DNA of 64,000 nt from Megasphaera paucivorans (lineage in GTDB: Bacteria; Bacillota; Negativicutes; Veillonellales; Megasphaeraceae). Each line of letters starts with the position of its first letter. The stretch's first letter is position 1. Below, piece after piece: positions 1 to 7,529 of this stretch. A program made the translations under genes and the position numbers. The stretch spans positions 1 to 64,000 of the forward strand of contig NZ_FNHQ01000001.1 of NCBI RefSeq assembly GCF_900103535.1, read 5' to 3'. The notes under the pieces were generated by a model that saw only the letters and a program-made list of their open reading frames with translations, was not told the DNA's origin and did not search any database.

Positions 1-218
1 CCGTATTCAATTTGAATGAGCAACGCGCCTAATGCCATTCTGGCAGGCTTTGCTACCTGGCCTTTAAATCCTTTGAACAGTTTTTTATATTTCTTTTCTA
101 CCAGATTCCACGGGATGAATTCTGCTTTCTTGATCCAACGGTTGTTCGGATCCATTTGTAATCCCAAGGGTTGATTAAAATCTTCGAATGAAAGTTGTTT
201 AGAAGGAGTTTTATACAT
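1..218 (-). CDS. IS transposase, N-terminal fragment (cut by window edge)
   Basis: This is the first 72 codons of a transposase that runs off the left edge. The ATG at 218 is preceded by AGGTGA with 6 bases of spacing. The N-terminal text (FEDFNQPLGLQMDPNNRW, then AEFIPW, then KPARMALGALLIQ) resembles the DUF772 N-terminal domain of IS1182/IS5-like transposases, which precedes a DDE catalytic domain not visible here. The terminal inverted repeat of the element must lie between the start codon and about 340, but it cannot be defined without the other end. Family assignment is from memory of such proteins. Completeness and activity of the element cannot be judged. Confidence 0.75.
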   Translation of the reverse strand, partial: MYKTPSKQLSFEDFNQPLGLQMDPNNRWIKKAEFIPWNLVEKKYKKLFKGFKGQVAKPARMALGALLIQIEY

Positions 219-343
219 TTTACGTCACCTGTGTGCAAGAGTTTTGAGCTGTTTTCCACCATACTCATGCACTTATTATACTACGAAACGCTGATGAATA
301 CTGCAGTGATGCATATTATTGGTTTGTGCAGTTTATATTACGT

Positions 344-377
344 AAAAACAGCAGTCCTCTGATATAAAGGACTGCTG
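344..377 (-). terminator. Rho-independent terminator of the unknown membrane protein gene
   Basis: A perfect 10-bp stem (CAGCAGTCCT at 349-358, AGGACTGCTG at 368-377) has a 9-base loop and is followed on the minus strand by five T (344-348). It lies 40 bases beyond the stop codon at 419 and faces the end of the insertion sequence. Confidence 0.7.
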
Positions 378-418
378 CAAAAAATCATATCACAAACGCA
401 TGTAAATAATCAGTATTT

Positions 419-1234
419 TTATTTACATTTATTTCTTTTCATTACAATCTTTATAGCAAATCCAATTAATAAAAGAACAAAAATGCCAATAACCATATAT
501 GCAACACCATTAGTTATATGGTGTAACGTGGTATTAATCACATCGCCATTTTCAGAGGTTAAAAAATGGCGTAATAAAAATAAAATCACAAAAAAGAAAA
601 AAGTTGTCGATATAAGCTTTACAACGGGCCTATGCTTATCAATGAATGTCGGATGGTAATACACTCTGCTGCTAACCATAGAAAAGGTATTATTAAAATA
701 AGCTGACACGCGATTCCCATATGTTAAAATATCCAACGTTCCATTACTAAGCGCACTATGTTCTTGAATATGCTTCATAAAAATATTTTTCAACGCATCA
801 AAATAGGACATAATATTCGTCGGATCAGATGCCTTCGGAATTGCATCATATTCTTTAAATCGAATTTCATACACTTCTCTAAACACCGTTTTTACATGTT
901 CGGGAATATTTTCATCTTGAACAAATCTCTTATCTAATTTTCCTAATACTGTTTCAAATATTTTCTTAAGTTCCTTGTCCGTATGGATGTACTTTTTTAA
1001 AAACACATAATAATCAGAATGAACAGGAGCTTTTTTGTTATTTATAAGCTCTGAATGGACAGATGTATATAATACCCAGTACTTATAAAAACTATATTCT
1101 ATCAAATTAGTTAATATATAGTCTGCTGGTTCTCCTTGTAAGTCTTTAGCAATATATTCACAAATACCATCTGTTCTATCATAAACGATATCTGTCAAAA
1201 CTGTTATAAATTCCGCATATGTAAGATCCTTCAT
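419..1234 (-). CDS. Unknown protein with two C-terminal membrane segments
   Basis: I do not recognise this protein of about 271 residues. The first 200 residues are soluble, helical-looking and charged. Two hydrophobic segments follow near the C-terminus (around ISTTFFFFVILFLLRHF and ITNGVAYMVIGIFVLLLIGF), ending in a short basic tail (MKRNKCK), so the bulk is probably cytoplasmic. The reading frame opens with a TTG at 1246, but the ATG at 1234 with AAGGA 12 bases upstream is preferred. It is followed by its own terminator and sits between rfbC and the insertion sequence, so it may be a passenger or a local envelope gene. Its AT richness matches the neighbouring glycan genes. Confidence 0.55.
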   Translation of the reverse strand: MKDLTYAEFITVLTDIVYDRTDGICEYIAKDLQGEPADYILTNLIEYSFYKYWVLYTSVHSELINNKKAPVHSDYYVFLKKYIHTDKELKKIFETVLGKLDKRFVQDENIPEHVKTVFREVYEIRFKEYDAIPKASDPTNIMSYFDALKNIFMKHIQEHSALSNGTLDILTYGNRVSAYFNNTFSMVSSRVYYHPTFIDKHRPVVKLISTTFFFFVILFLLRHFLTSENGDVINTTLHHITNGVAYMVIGIFVLLLIGFAIKIVMKRNKCK

Positions 1235-1366
1235 TGTTGTAATCAATCCTTTTTTGTCAGATATAATACTAATAGTATATCACACAATAATAAACAATGG
1301 TAAAAATGCTTTTTATCTATAGTAATAACAAATACTATAAATTTTTATCTTATATAGTATGACGTA

Positions 1367-1918
1367 TTAAAAATCTAACACCGCTGCAATTTCCTTAAAA
1401 AACGGATTTTTAGTATCCTTATCAGATAATATGGGATCATCTATCCCCCAATCCACACCAATATCCGGATCATTCCAGCGAATACCGCCATCTGCCTGCG
1501 GAGCATAATAATTGTCTGCTTTATACATAAATTCCACATCATCCGTTAACGTCACAAATCCATGTCCAAACCCGCGGGGAATAAGCAGCTGCTGTTTGTT
1601 TGTCTCGCTCAGTTCTACTCCTACCCATTGTGTGTATGTCGGACTGTTCTTGCGGAGATCTACCGCCACATCCAAAACAGCTCCCCGCGTGCAGCGCACT
1701 AGTTTCGCCTGACTCCATTCACCCTGTTGAAAATGAATTCCCCGCAGCGTTCCTTTTATGGTAGAAGAAGAATGATTATCCTGTACAAAATCATACTGCA
1801 GCCCTGCTTCCTCCATTTTTCGTTTAGACCAGCTTTCCATAAAAAAACCGCGATGGTCACCAAATACTTCCGGCGTAAGGATAACCACACCCGCCAATTT
1901 TGTTTCTGTCACTTTCAT
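1367..1918 (-). CDS. rfbC: dTDP-4-dehydrorhamnose 3,5-epimerase
   Basis: This enzyme epimerises dTDP-4-keto-6-deoxyglucose at C3 and C5, the third step of dTDP-L-rhamnose synthesis in the cytoplasm. The 183-residue length is normal. The cupin-type sequence shows VVILTPEVFGDHRGFFMESW, QDNHSSS, the catalytic-base region LRGIHFQQ, KLVRCTRGAVLDVAVDLR, and IPRGFGHGFVTL, which are all family landmarks. AGGAGG stands 9 bases before the ATG. It is the last of the four rml genes on the minus strand and is separated from rfbD by about 100 bases carrying GGTTGT repeats. The complete pathway (rfbA, B, D, C) is present. Confidence 0.95.
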   Translation of the reverse strand: MKVTETKLAGVVILTPEVFGDHRGFFMESWSKRKMEEAGLQYDFVQDNHSSSTIKGTLRGIHFQQGEWSQAKLVRCTRGAVLDVAVDLRKNSPTYTQWVGVELSETNKQQLLIPRGFGHGFVTLTDDVEFMYKADNYYAPQADGGIRWNDPDIGVDWGIDDPILSDKDTKNPFFKEIAAVLDF

Positions 1919-1965
1919 CTATCCTGTCCTCCTTAGGGATACTAAGTAGTAGTCAGCATTTGATA

Positions 1966-2014
1966 GTTACAACCGTCTTTGCCACAACCATCTTTATCTT
2001 TACTACAACTGCCT
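1966..2014 (-). repeat. Degenerate GGTTGT repeat cluster between rfbD and rfbC
   Basis: Read on the minus strand, three loose units of about 15 bases are visible: GGCAGTTGTAGTAAA, GATGGTTGTGGCAAA and GACGGTTGTAACTAT. The ACAACC/ACAACT cores on the plus strand are at 1969, 1984 and 2005. They match the consensus GCAGTTGTAGGAAAA of the tandem array at 3921-4050, in the opposite orientation. Confidence 0.6.
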
Positions 2015-2015
2015 T

Positions 2016-2867
2016 TTAATCTATTCCCTCTTCTATCAAAAACCGTCGTACAGCATCCTGCCAATCCGGCAAGGCATGAAACCCATTCTCCACCAGTTTT
2101 TCTTTACTCATGCGACTGTTCAACGGCCGTTTGGCCGGAGTCGGATACGCACTGGTCGGGATAGGCTTTACCCGGCATGTAATTCCTGCCTGGCGGAAAA
2201 TTTCCTCTGCAAATTCCGCAAACGAACAGATTCCTTCATTCGTCGCATGATATGTCCCATAGGCTTCACTCTTCACCATATCACATAAAAGCGGTGCCAG
2301 ATCCGCCATATACGTAGGCGATCCGATCTGATCGTCTACCACGCTTACTTCCTCATGTTCCTTCCCCAACCGCAGCATCGTCTTAATAAAATTACTGCCA
2401 TTCTTGCCAAAAGCCCAGGAAATGCGTACGATAAAATGCTTCGCTGCATATTTCCGCACTGCTTCTTCCCCTTCCCATTTTGTCTGCCCATAGAAATTCA
2501 ATGGCGCTGCCGGATCCTCCGGCGTGTGAAACGTGGTTCCCATTCCGTCAAATACATAATCCGTACTGATATACACCATCTTGGCATTCATTTCTCTGCA
2601 TACTTTAGCTATGTTTTCCGTACCCAGCACATTGACCTTATAGCATATATCCCGATTACTTTCTGCTTTATCTACTGCTGTATACGCACTGCAGTGGATT
2701 ACCGCATCGGCACCGTACTCCGTAAGGAAACGATGGGCTGCCGCAAAATCCGTAATATCAAAGTCAGCCAGATCTGCCCCCACACAGTCGATTCCACGCC
2801 GCCTCAGTTCCCGTACCACTTCGTACCCCAGCTGCCCGCCTACTCCTGTCACTGCTACTTTCATCAT
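2016..2867 (-). CDS. rfbD: dTDP-4-dehydrorhamnose reductase
   Basis: This is the last enzyme of dTDP-L-rhamnose synthesis; it reduces dTDP-4-keto-L-rhamnose with NAD(P)H. The 283-residue SDR-fold protein opens with the nucleotide-binding motif VTGVGGQLGYEV. It then shows HCSAYTAVDKAE, the STDYVFDG stretch and the catalytic YGQTKWEGE, and the C-terminal RPLNSRMSKEKL typical of RmlD. Its start overlaps the rfbB stop (ATGA at 2864-2867), so the two are translationally coupled. A second ATG one codon later is equally possible. Confidence 0.95.
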   Translation of the reverse strand: MMKVAVTGVGGQLGYEVVRELRRRGIDCVGADLADFDITDFAAAHRFLTEYGADAVIHCSAYTAVDKAESNRDICYKVNVLGTENIAKVCREMNAKMVYISTDYVFDGMGTTFHTPEDPAAPLNFYGQTKWEGEEAVRKYAAKHFIVRISWAFGKNGSNFIKTMLRLGKEHEEVSVVDDQIGSPTYMADLAPLLCDMVKSEAYGTYHATNEGICSFAEFAEEIFRQAGITCRVKPIPTSAYPTPAKRPLNSRMSKEKLVENGFHALPDWQDAVRRFLIEEGID

Positions 2868-3883
2868 AGTTCACCCTGCATCTTTCTATCATAATTTTTA
2901 TATTCCCCGCTTAGGATATGTTCCCACCAAGGTTTATGATTCAAATACCACGCAATGGTTTTCTGAATTCCTTCTGTAAACCGGGTTGTCGGTTCCCAGC
3001 CAAGTTCTTTCCGTATTTTCGTCGGGTCAATCGCATAGCGCCGATCATGCCCGGGACGATCGGCTACAAACTGGATCAAGTCTTCACTCTTTCCCAATGC
3101 CTGTACAATCGTCTGGACAACACTCAGATTCGTCTGTTCATTATGCCCGCCAATATTGTATATTTCTCCCACTCTGCCGCTTCGGATAATCAAATCAATG
3201 GCGCTGCAATGATCCTCCACATACAGCCAATCCCGTACATTGGCCCCTTTTCCGTATACAGGCAGCGGTTTATCCTGCAGTGCACGGGTAATCATCAAGG
3301 GAATCAATTTCTCCGGAAAATGATAGGGTCCATAATTATTCGAACACCGGGAAATGGTAACCGGCAAGCCATATGTTCGATAATATGCCTGTACCAGCAA
3401 ATCCGCCCCTGCCTTTGATGCCGAGTACGGGCTGGAGGTATGGAGCGGTGTTTCCTCCGTAAAGAACTGGTCCGGCTTATCCAGCGGCAAGTCACCATAT
3501 ACTTCATCCGTAGATACCTGATGATACCGGGTAATGCCGTATATCCGGCAGGCATCCAGCAATACCGACGTTCCCATGATATTAGTACGCAGAAATATTT
3601 CCGGATCGATAATGGAACGGTCCACATGGCTTTCTGCCGCAAAATTCACAAGGACATCCGGTTTTTCCACCTCAAATAGATGGTATACGAATGCCCTGTC
3701 AGCAATATCTCCCTTTATAAATGCAAAATGGGAGTTATCCATCACAGGCGCCAAGGTTTCCCTATTCCCGGCATAGGTCAGCGCATCCAGGCAAATAACC
3801 GTATCCTCGGTATGCTGCCGCAGTATCCTATGAACAAAATTTCCTCCAATAAATCCGGCTCCGCCGGTGATTAATAGTTTCAT
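2864..3883 (-). CDS. rfbB: dTDP-glucose 4,6-dehydratase
   Basis: This enzyme converts dTDP-glucose to dTDP-4-keto-6-deoxyglucose with bound NAD+. It has about 339 residues and starts MKLLITGGAGFIGGNFV, a Rossmann glycine motif. Family landmarks follow: NFAAESHVDRSI, HQVSTDEVYGDL, the catalytic SPYSASKAGADLL (YxxxK), and the substrate-loop motif RCSNNYGPYHFPEKLIPL. The open frame extends to a GTG at 3898, but the ATG at 3883 has GGGAG about 6 bases upstream and gives the usual N-terminus. The 15-bp tandem array begins about 40 bases upstream, within its promoter or leader region. Confidence 0.95.
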   Translation of the reverse strand: MKLLITGGAGFIGGNFVHRILRQHTEDTVICLDALTYAGNRETLAPVMDNSHFAFIKGDIADRAFVYHLFEVEKPDVLVNFAAESHVDRSIIDPEIFLRTNIMGTSVLLDACRIYGITRYHQVSTDEVYGDLPLDKPDQFFTEETPLHTSSPYSASKAGADLLVQAYYRTYGLPVTISRCSNNYGPYHFPEKLIPLMITRALQDKPLPVYGKGANVRDWLYVEDHCSAIDLIIRSGRVGEIYNIGGHNEQTNLSVVQTIVQALGKSEDLIQFVADRPGHDRRYAIDPTKIRKELGWEPTTRFTEGIQKTIAWYLNHKPWWEHILSGEYKNYDRKMQGEL

Positions 3884-3920
3884 GTGTAGCTCCCACACCT
3901 TTCCATAAAATTTGTTGGAT

Positions 3921-4050
3921 TGGGTTGTAATAAATTGGGTTATGATAGAATCAGTTGTAATAAAAGCGGTTGCAAGAAAAGCAGTTGTAGGAAAAGCAGT
4001 TGTAGGAAAAGCAGTTGTAGGAAAGGCAGTTGTAGGAAAAGCAGTTGTAC
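3921..4050 (+). repeat. 15-bp tandem repeat array (consensus GCAGTTGTAGGAAAA)
   Basis: About 8.7 consecutive 15-base units run from 3921 to 4050. Four near-identical units (GCAGTTGTAGGAAAA, one ending in G) occupy 3981-4040, followed by a partial unit to 4050. The units at 3966, 3951, 3936 and 3921 are progressively diverged. The array fills the spacer between the S23-type gene and rfbB. The unit length is a multiple of three, but no gene reads through it. The unit is too short, and has no spacers, for CRISPR. Looser copies in the opposite orientation occur at 1966-2014 and 4486-4541. Confidence 0.9.
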
Positions 4051-4066
4051 GTTTTTTAAATGGACA

Positions 4067-4435
4067 TTAATTGCAATTTTCTTTTAATGTTTTAATCAAT
4101 GTGTTCAAAAGTTTACTCACATGGTGACATAATCCCATGGCCTTGTCTATTTCAGCGCTTGTAACATACTCCAAATGCATACAAATTTGAAGCTGCGTTT
4201 CTAGTTCTGCAATAGATCCTCGAGAAATATACAAAAATCTGATAAAATCCTTATTCGAATATCGTGCCTGTCCTTCTGCTATATTCGAAGGAATAGAAAC
4301 AGCTGCTCGTCGCATTTGATCTGATAAACCATACAATTCTTCTTTTGGCAAATATTTAATTAGACTATATATCTCTTTCACCAATTCCATACTACGTTGC
4401 CAAACAACCAAATCCTGATAATATCGTAAAGCCAA
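4067..4435 (-). CDS. Four-helix-bundle protein (S23/IVS-type, TIGR02436-like)
   Basis: This 122-residue protein belongs to the small four-helix-bundle family first seen inside 23S rRNA intervening sequences and also found near polysaccharide loci and as the Avd accessory of diversity-generating retroelements. Diagnostic text is YQDLVVWQRSMELVKEIY, LPKEELYGLSDQMRRAAVSI, PSNIAEGQARYS and FLYISRGSIAELETQL. The start is TTG at 4435 with TAGGAG 8 bases upstream. The molecular role of stand-alone members is not established, though nucleic-acid binding is suspected from a basic surface. It interrupts the rml operon and is flanked on both sides by GGTTGT repeat clusters in inverted orientation. No reverse transcriptase is present. 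Confidence 0.85.
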   Translation of the reverse strand: MALRYYQDLVVWQRSMELVKEIYSLIKYLPKEELYGLSDQMRRAAVSIPSNIAEGQARYSNKDFIRFLYISRGSIAELETQLQICMHLEYVTSAEIDKAMGLCHHVSKLLNTLIKTLKENCN

Positions 4436-4485
4436 TTCACCAACTCCTATATACGACTCATACTATTTTATCATATTCTTTAAAT

Positions 4486-4541
4486 CACAACTCACAACCG
4501 CATTTTTTTCTACAACCGTACAATCTTTTATCCACAACCGC
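4486..4541 (-). repeat. GGTTGT repeat cluster upstream of the S23-type gene
   Basis: On the minus strand three or four loose units are seen, including GCGGTTGTGGATAAAA, TACGGTTGTAGAAAAAAA and GCGGTTGTGAGTTGTGA. The plus-strand ACAACC/ACAACT cores are at 4487, 4494, 4512 and 4534. It mirrors the array at 3921-4050, so the S23-type gene lies between inverted copies of the same repeat family. Confidence 0.6.
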
Positions 4542-4547
4542 TTGCAA

Positions 4548-5426
4548 TTACTTTAAAATCTTCCCATCTACCACTTTTTGCAAATATTGTCCATAGGGAG
4601 ACTTTCCATATTTTTCAGCACTCTTTGCCAATGTCTCTTTATCTATCCAGCCCTGTTCATAGGCTATTTCTTCTAATGCCGAAATTTGCACGCCAGCCCG
4701 TTGTTCCACAGCTTTTACAAACTCCGACGCTTCATTCAGACTATCTATCGTTCCCGTATCCAGCCAGGCATAGCCGCGGCCCAAGGTAATCACATCCAGC
4801 ATGCCCGCATCCAGATACATTTTATTTAAATCCGTTATTTCCAATTCCCCGCGCGCAGACGGGCGTACTTGTTCCGCATACTCACATACTTTGCTGTCAT
4901 AAAAATACAGCCCTGTAACCGCATAATTTGATTTCGGCACTTTGGGTTTTTCTTCAATAGAAACCGCTTTTCCGGCAGTGTCAAATTCGATAACCCCAAA
5001 CCGCTCCGGATCCTCCACATAATATCCAAAAACAGTAGCTCCTTGTTTCTGGACTGCTGCCTCTTCCAGATGTCTTCGAAGTCCGGCACCATAAAAAATA
5101 TTATCTCCCAGTATCATCGCACACGGCTCGCCACCAATAAAATCCGCTCCTAAAAGAAACGCCTGTGCCAAGCCTTCTGGCTTGGGCTGAACTTTATATG
5201 ATAAATGCAAACCGTATCGTGATCCATCTTCCAATAATCGTTCAAAGTTCGGCAAATCTGCCGGTGTAGAAATAATTAAAACATCTCGAATTCCTGCCAT
5301 CATCAATGTGGACAACGGATAATAAATCATCGGCTTATCATATACCGGCAATAACTGTTTCGATGTTACCATCGTCAGCGGATATAAACGTGTACCACTG
5401 CCTCCTGCTAATACTATTCCCTTCAT
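4548..5426 (-). CDS. rfbA: Glucose-1-phosphate thymidylyltransferase
   Basis: This enzyme makes dTDP-glucose from glucose-1-phosphate and dTTP, the first step of dTDP-rhamnose synthesis. The 292 residues are typical. The nucleotidyltransferase signature [18 protein letters not shown] opens the protein, followed by [20 protein letters not shown], the metal-binding [20 protein letters not shown], and [22 protein letters not shown] precedes the ATG at 5426. It appears to be the first gene of the minus-strand rml group, and its promoter should lie in the spacer shared with the divergent wzz-like gene. Confidence 0.95.
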   Translation of the reverse strand: MKGIVLAGGSGTRLYPLTMVTSKQLLPVYDKPMIYYPLSTLMMAGIRDVLIISTPADLPNFERLLEDGSRYGLHLSYKVQPKPEGLAQAFLLGADFIGGEPCAMILGDNIFYGAGLRRHLEEAAVQKQGATVFGYYVEDPERFGVIEFDTAGKAVSIEEKPKVPKSNYAVTGLYFYDSKVCEYAEQVRPSARGELEITDLNKMYLDAGMLDVITLGRGYAWLDTGTIDSLNEASEFVKAVEQRAGVQISALEEIAYEQGWIDKETLAKSAEKYGKSPYGQYLQKVVDGKILK

Positions 5427-5764
5427 ATTATTCCCCTTATCTGTATTTATAAGTAAGTTCTATAAAATAGTATCATATATTTTTTATATAAACAAATTCA
5501 CATAATCGTTTATGTAAATTATAAAACTCCTGTATAGTTACTATAGGCTAAAACATTTTACGCTGTCATCTACCCCTCAAATATCAGTTGGTCAAAACAA
5601 ATACGAATCATATCTTTTAAAAATGAACCTATGCCTATATAATAAGAGAATACAATATAGAAAGCAAGTTTCCTCTATTATTTATGAAACATCAATATTT
5701 AGAAATATCTCTATAAATAGGTTTATCTTTCGTAAAATAATTTTTATATCCGGGAAGTGTTTTT
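5427..5764. other. Divergent intergenic region between rfbA and the wzz-like gene
   Basis: This is 338 bases of very AT-rich DNA with no open frame. It must hold the promoters for both directions. A TATAAT at 5638-5643 could serve the plus-strand gene, but no convincing -35 box was found. A small inverted repeat (ACATAA-TCGT-TTATGT, 5500-5515) is a possible operator for rfbA. No JUMPstart/ops element was recognised. Confidence 0.4.
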
Positions 5765-6322
5765 ATGAAAATCTCATTATATGATTTATACCACAATTAT
5801 CAAAAACATAAATTACTTACAGCAAGCATTTTTTCCCTTGTTTTTATATCTGCAATTTTGTATTCTGTTTTTTTTATACCCAGATTTTATAAAGCGAGCA
5901 TCGGAATTAAACTACCAGCAGGTATAAAAATCAATGAGGCAAATATGTCTGTCAATATTTTAAAAAATGCCGTTTTTGTTAACCCCATAAAAAATCCTGA
6001 TAAAATTCAGTATGAAGTGATTTTAACACCTAGCGCTGACACCATACGAATTAGCTTTTATGGAAAGAACCCCCACACACTCGAATTGTTTAGAGATACA
6101 TACATGAATAAAGCAGTTCATGCATTATCTACATATTTTTTTGATGTAGCGGGTGCGGAAAAATCACACCAACTTGCTATTATCAATATTGATCATATAG
6201 ATTCAATGGAAATAAAAAAGATTAACACTATCAACATATGGGCGTCTCTCTTACTTGCTATAGTATCTACCTTATCATTCTTATTCGTACATATCATAGT
6301 ATGGAGCAATACAAATGAATAA
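5765..6322 (+). CDS. Short Wzz-like chain-length determinant protein
   Basis: This 185-residue protein has the topology of Wzz/YveK-type regulators of O-antigen or capsule chain length. An N-terminal cytoplasmic stub is followed by a membrane segment (around LLTASIFSLVFISAILYSVFF) and the short post-membrane text PRFYKASIGIKLP. An extracytoplasmic domain and a second membrane segment near the C-terminus (WASLLLAIVSTLSFLFVHIIV) complete it. It is much shorter than canonical Wzz (about 330 residues), so the long coiled-coil part is missing. GGGAA lies 8 bases before the ATG. It overlaps the following polymerase gene by 8 bases, which fits a joint role in polymerisation. Similarity is by topology rather than strong motifs. 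Confidence 0.6.
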   Translation: MKISLYDLYHNYQKHKLLTASIFSLVFISAILYSVFFIPRFYKASIGIKLPAGIKINEANMSVNILKNAVFVNPIKNPDKIQYEVILTPSADTIRISFYGKNPHTLELFRDTYMNKAVHALSTYFFDVAGAEKSHQLAIINIDHIDSMEIKKINTINIWASLLLAIVSTLSFLFVHIIVWSNTNE

Positions 6323-7529
6323 AATTTTTAACGTAAAAACTTCACTCTGTTCAGCAGGGGTTAATATTGTGTTTTTAACCAGTGTTTTTTATGACATAAT
6401 TCGTTACATACTGCCCATCGAAAAATATATAAGTTTCGCCTTATTTACATGGGTACATCTTTTACTATTATTTATGATTTATCATGAAAGATCAAATTCC
6501 CTTTCTTCCTTTCGATATATTCTATTTTTTTTGTTTTCTTTTTCTTTAGGAATGACAACGCTTCAGCAAGAATACATTCTAATGCGTTCATGGTTATTTT
6601 TTATGCCTCTTATGATATTTATCTGGTTTGTCGCCTTACCTTCAGTAGTAATGGAATGGAAGGATATCCTTTATACATTAAAATGCATAACATTATTGGG
6701 AATATTATATTGTACCGCGAATTTAATTATCAATTATAATATCTTATTTCATTTTTGGACGACAACAAATTTTTATAATAATGACTGTCAAGGAGTATAT
6801 TTCAATAAAAACTCCTGGGGACAATTATTAATACCAATTATTTTTGCTAATGTATTATTACTATGCAAAGAAAATAAATATATTTGGAAAATAACCTTGC
6901 TAATATTGATTTATAATTTAATCGCATCTTTATCTCGAGGTGCAATCCTTGGAATTGCTATATTCTTCATAACATATTTATGTATATTATCTATAAATAA
7001 TGGCCTTATTAATAAAAAAAGTGCAATTTTTATTTTTGCACTAATTTCCATACTTTTCTTTATACCACAATTGCATAATGTATTATATAATTACTTTTTT
7101 AGACAACATGATATATTGACTTTTCGCGGAGAACTCTGGCGTATGTCTGAATACTATATAATTAAATTACCTTTTTGGGGATATGGATTTGGCAATCAAT
7201 TAAGTTTAATAGAAAACATGGGAGTTCAAATCAGTAATTTTCATAATACGTATATTGATTGGCTTATACAAGGTGGATTTCCACATATATTAGTAAATTT
7301 ATTAATTTTGGGAAGCACCGCTGTAACTAGCTTTAGAGTTTACAGAATAAACAATAAATTGGGTTCATATTTATTGGCAAGTTTATTGTCTTTCACACTT
7401 TACATTAATATTGAATATGTGGATTTATATACATTTACAACTCCTAATATACTATTTTGCTTCATGCTTTTTACAATTCCTTATTGGATTCTTGATGTTT
7501 TGCAATTTCATCGTAGTAATAATTTATAA
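6315..7529 (+). CDS. O-antigen polymerase / ligase family protein (Wzy_C type)
   Basis: This is a 404-residue integral membrane protein with about ten to twelve hydrophobic segments. The central NLIASLSRGAILGIAIFF (SRGA motif) and the later FWGYGFGNQLSL and NFHNTYIDWLIQGG are the landmarks of the Wzy_C domain (PF04932), whose large periplasmic loop acts on undecaprenyl-linked glycans. Pairing with a Wzz-like gene suggests it is the Wzy polymerase, but Wzy and WaaL cannot be told apart with certainty from sequence. A second family member is at 16536-17717. Its 3' end overlaps that of glf by six bases on the opposite strand. Confidence 0.75.
   Translation: MNKIFNVKTSLCSAGVNIVFLTSVFYDIIRYILPIEKYISFALFTWVHLLLLFMIYHERSNSLSSFRYILFFLFSFSLGMTTLQQEYILMRSWLFFMPLMIFIWFVALPSVVMEWKDILYTLKCITLLGILYCTANLIINYNILFHFWTTTNFYNNDCQGVYFNKNSWGQLLIPIIFANVLLLCKENKYIWKITLLILIYNLIASLSRGAILGIAIFFITYLCILSINNGLINKKSAIFIFALISILFFIPQLHNVLYNYFFRQHDILTFRGELWRMSEYYIIKLPFWGYGFGNQLSLIENMGVQISNFHNTYIDWLIQGGFPHILVNLLILGSTAVTSFRVYRINNKLGSYLLASLLSFTLYINIEYVDLYTFTTPNILFCFMLFTIPYWILDVLQFHRSNNL

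Noticed and set aside
2355-2894. 179-codon open frame on the plus strand inside rfbD
   Set aside because: It is antisense to a clear rfbD gene, has no ribosome site and no family features.
3921-4050. Possible CRISPR array
   Set aside because: Units are 15 bases, contiguous and without spacers; no cas genes are present.
4067-4435. Diversity-generating retroelement accessory (Avd)
   Set aside because: The fold family fits, but there is no reverse transcriptase, template/variable repeat pair or target gene in the window.
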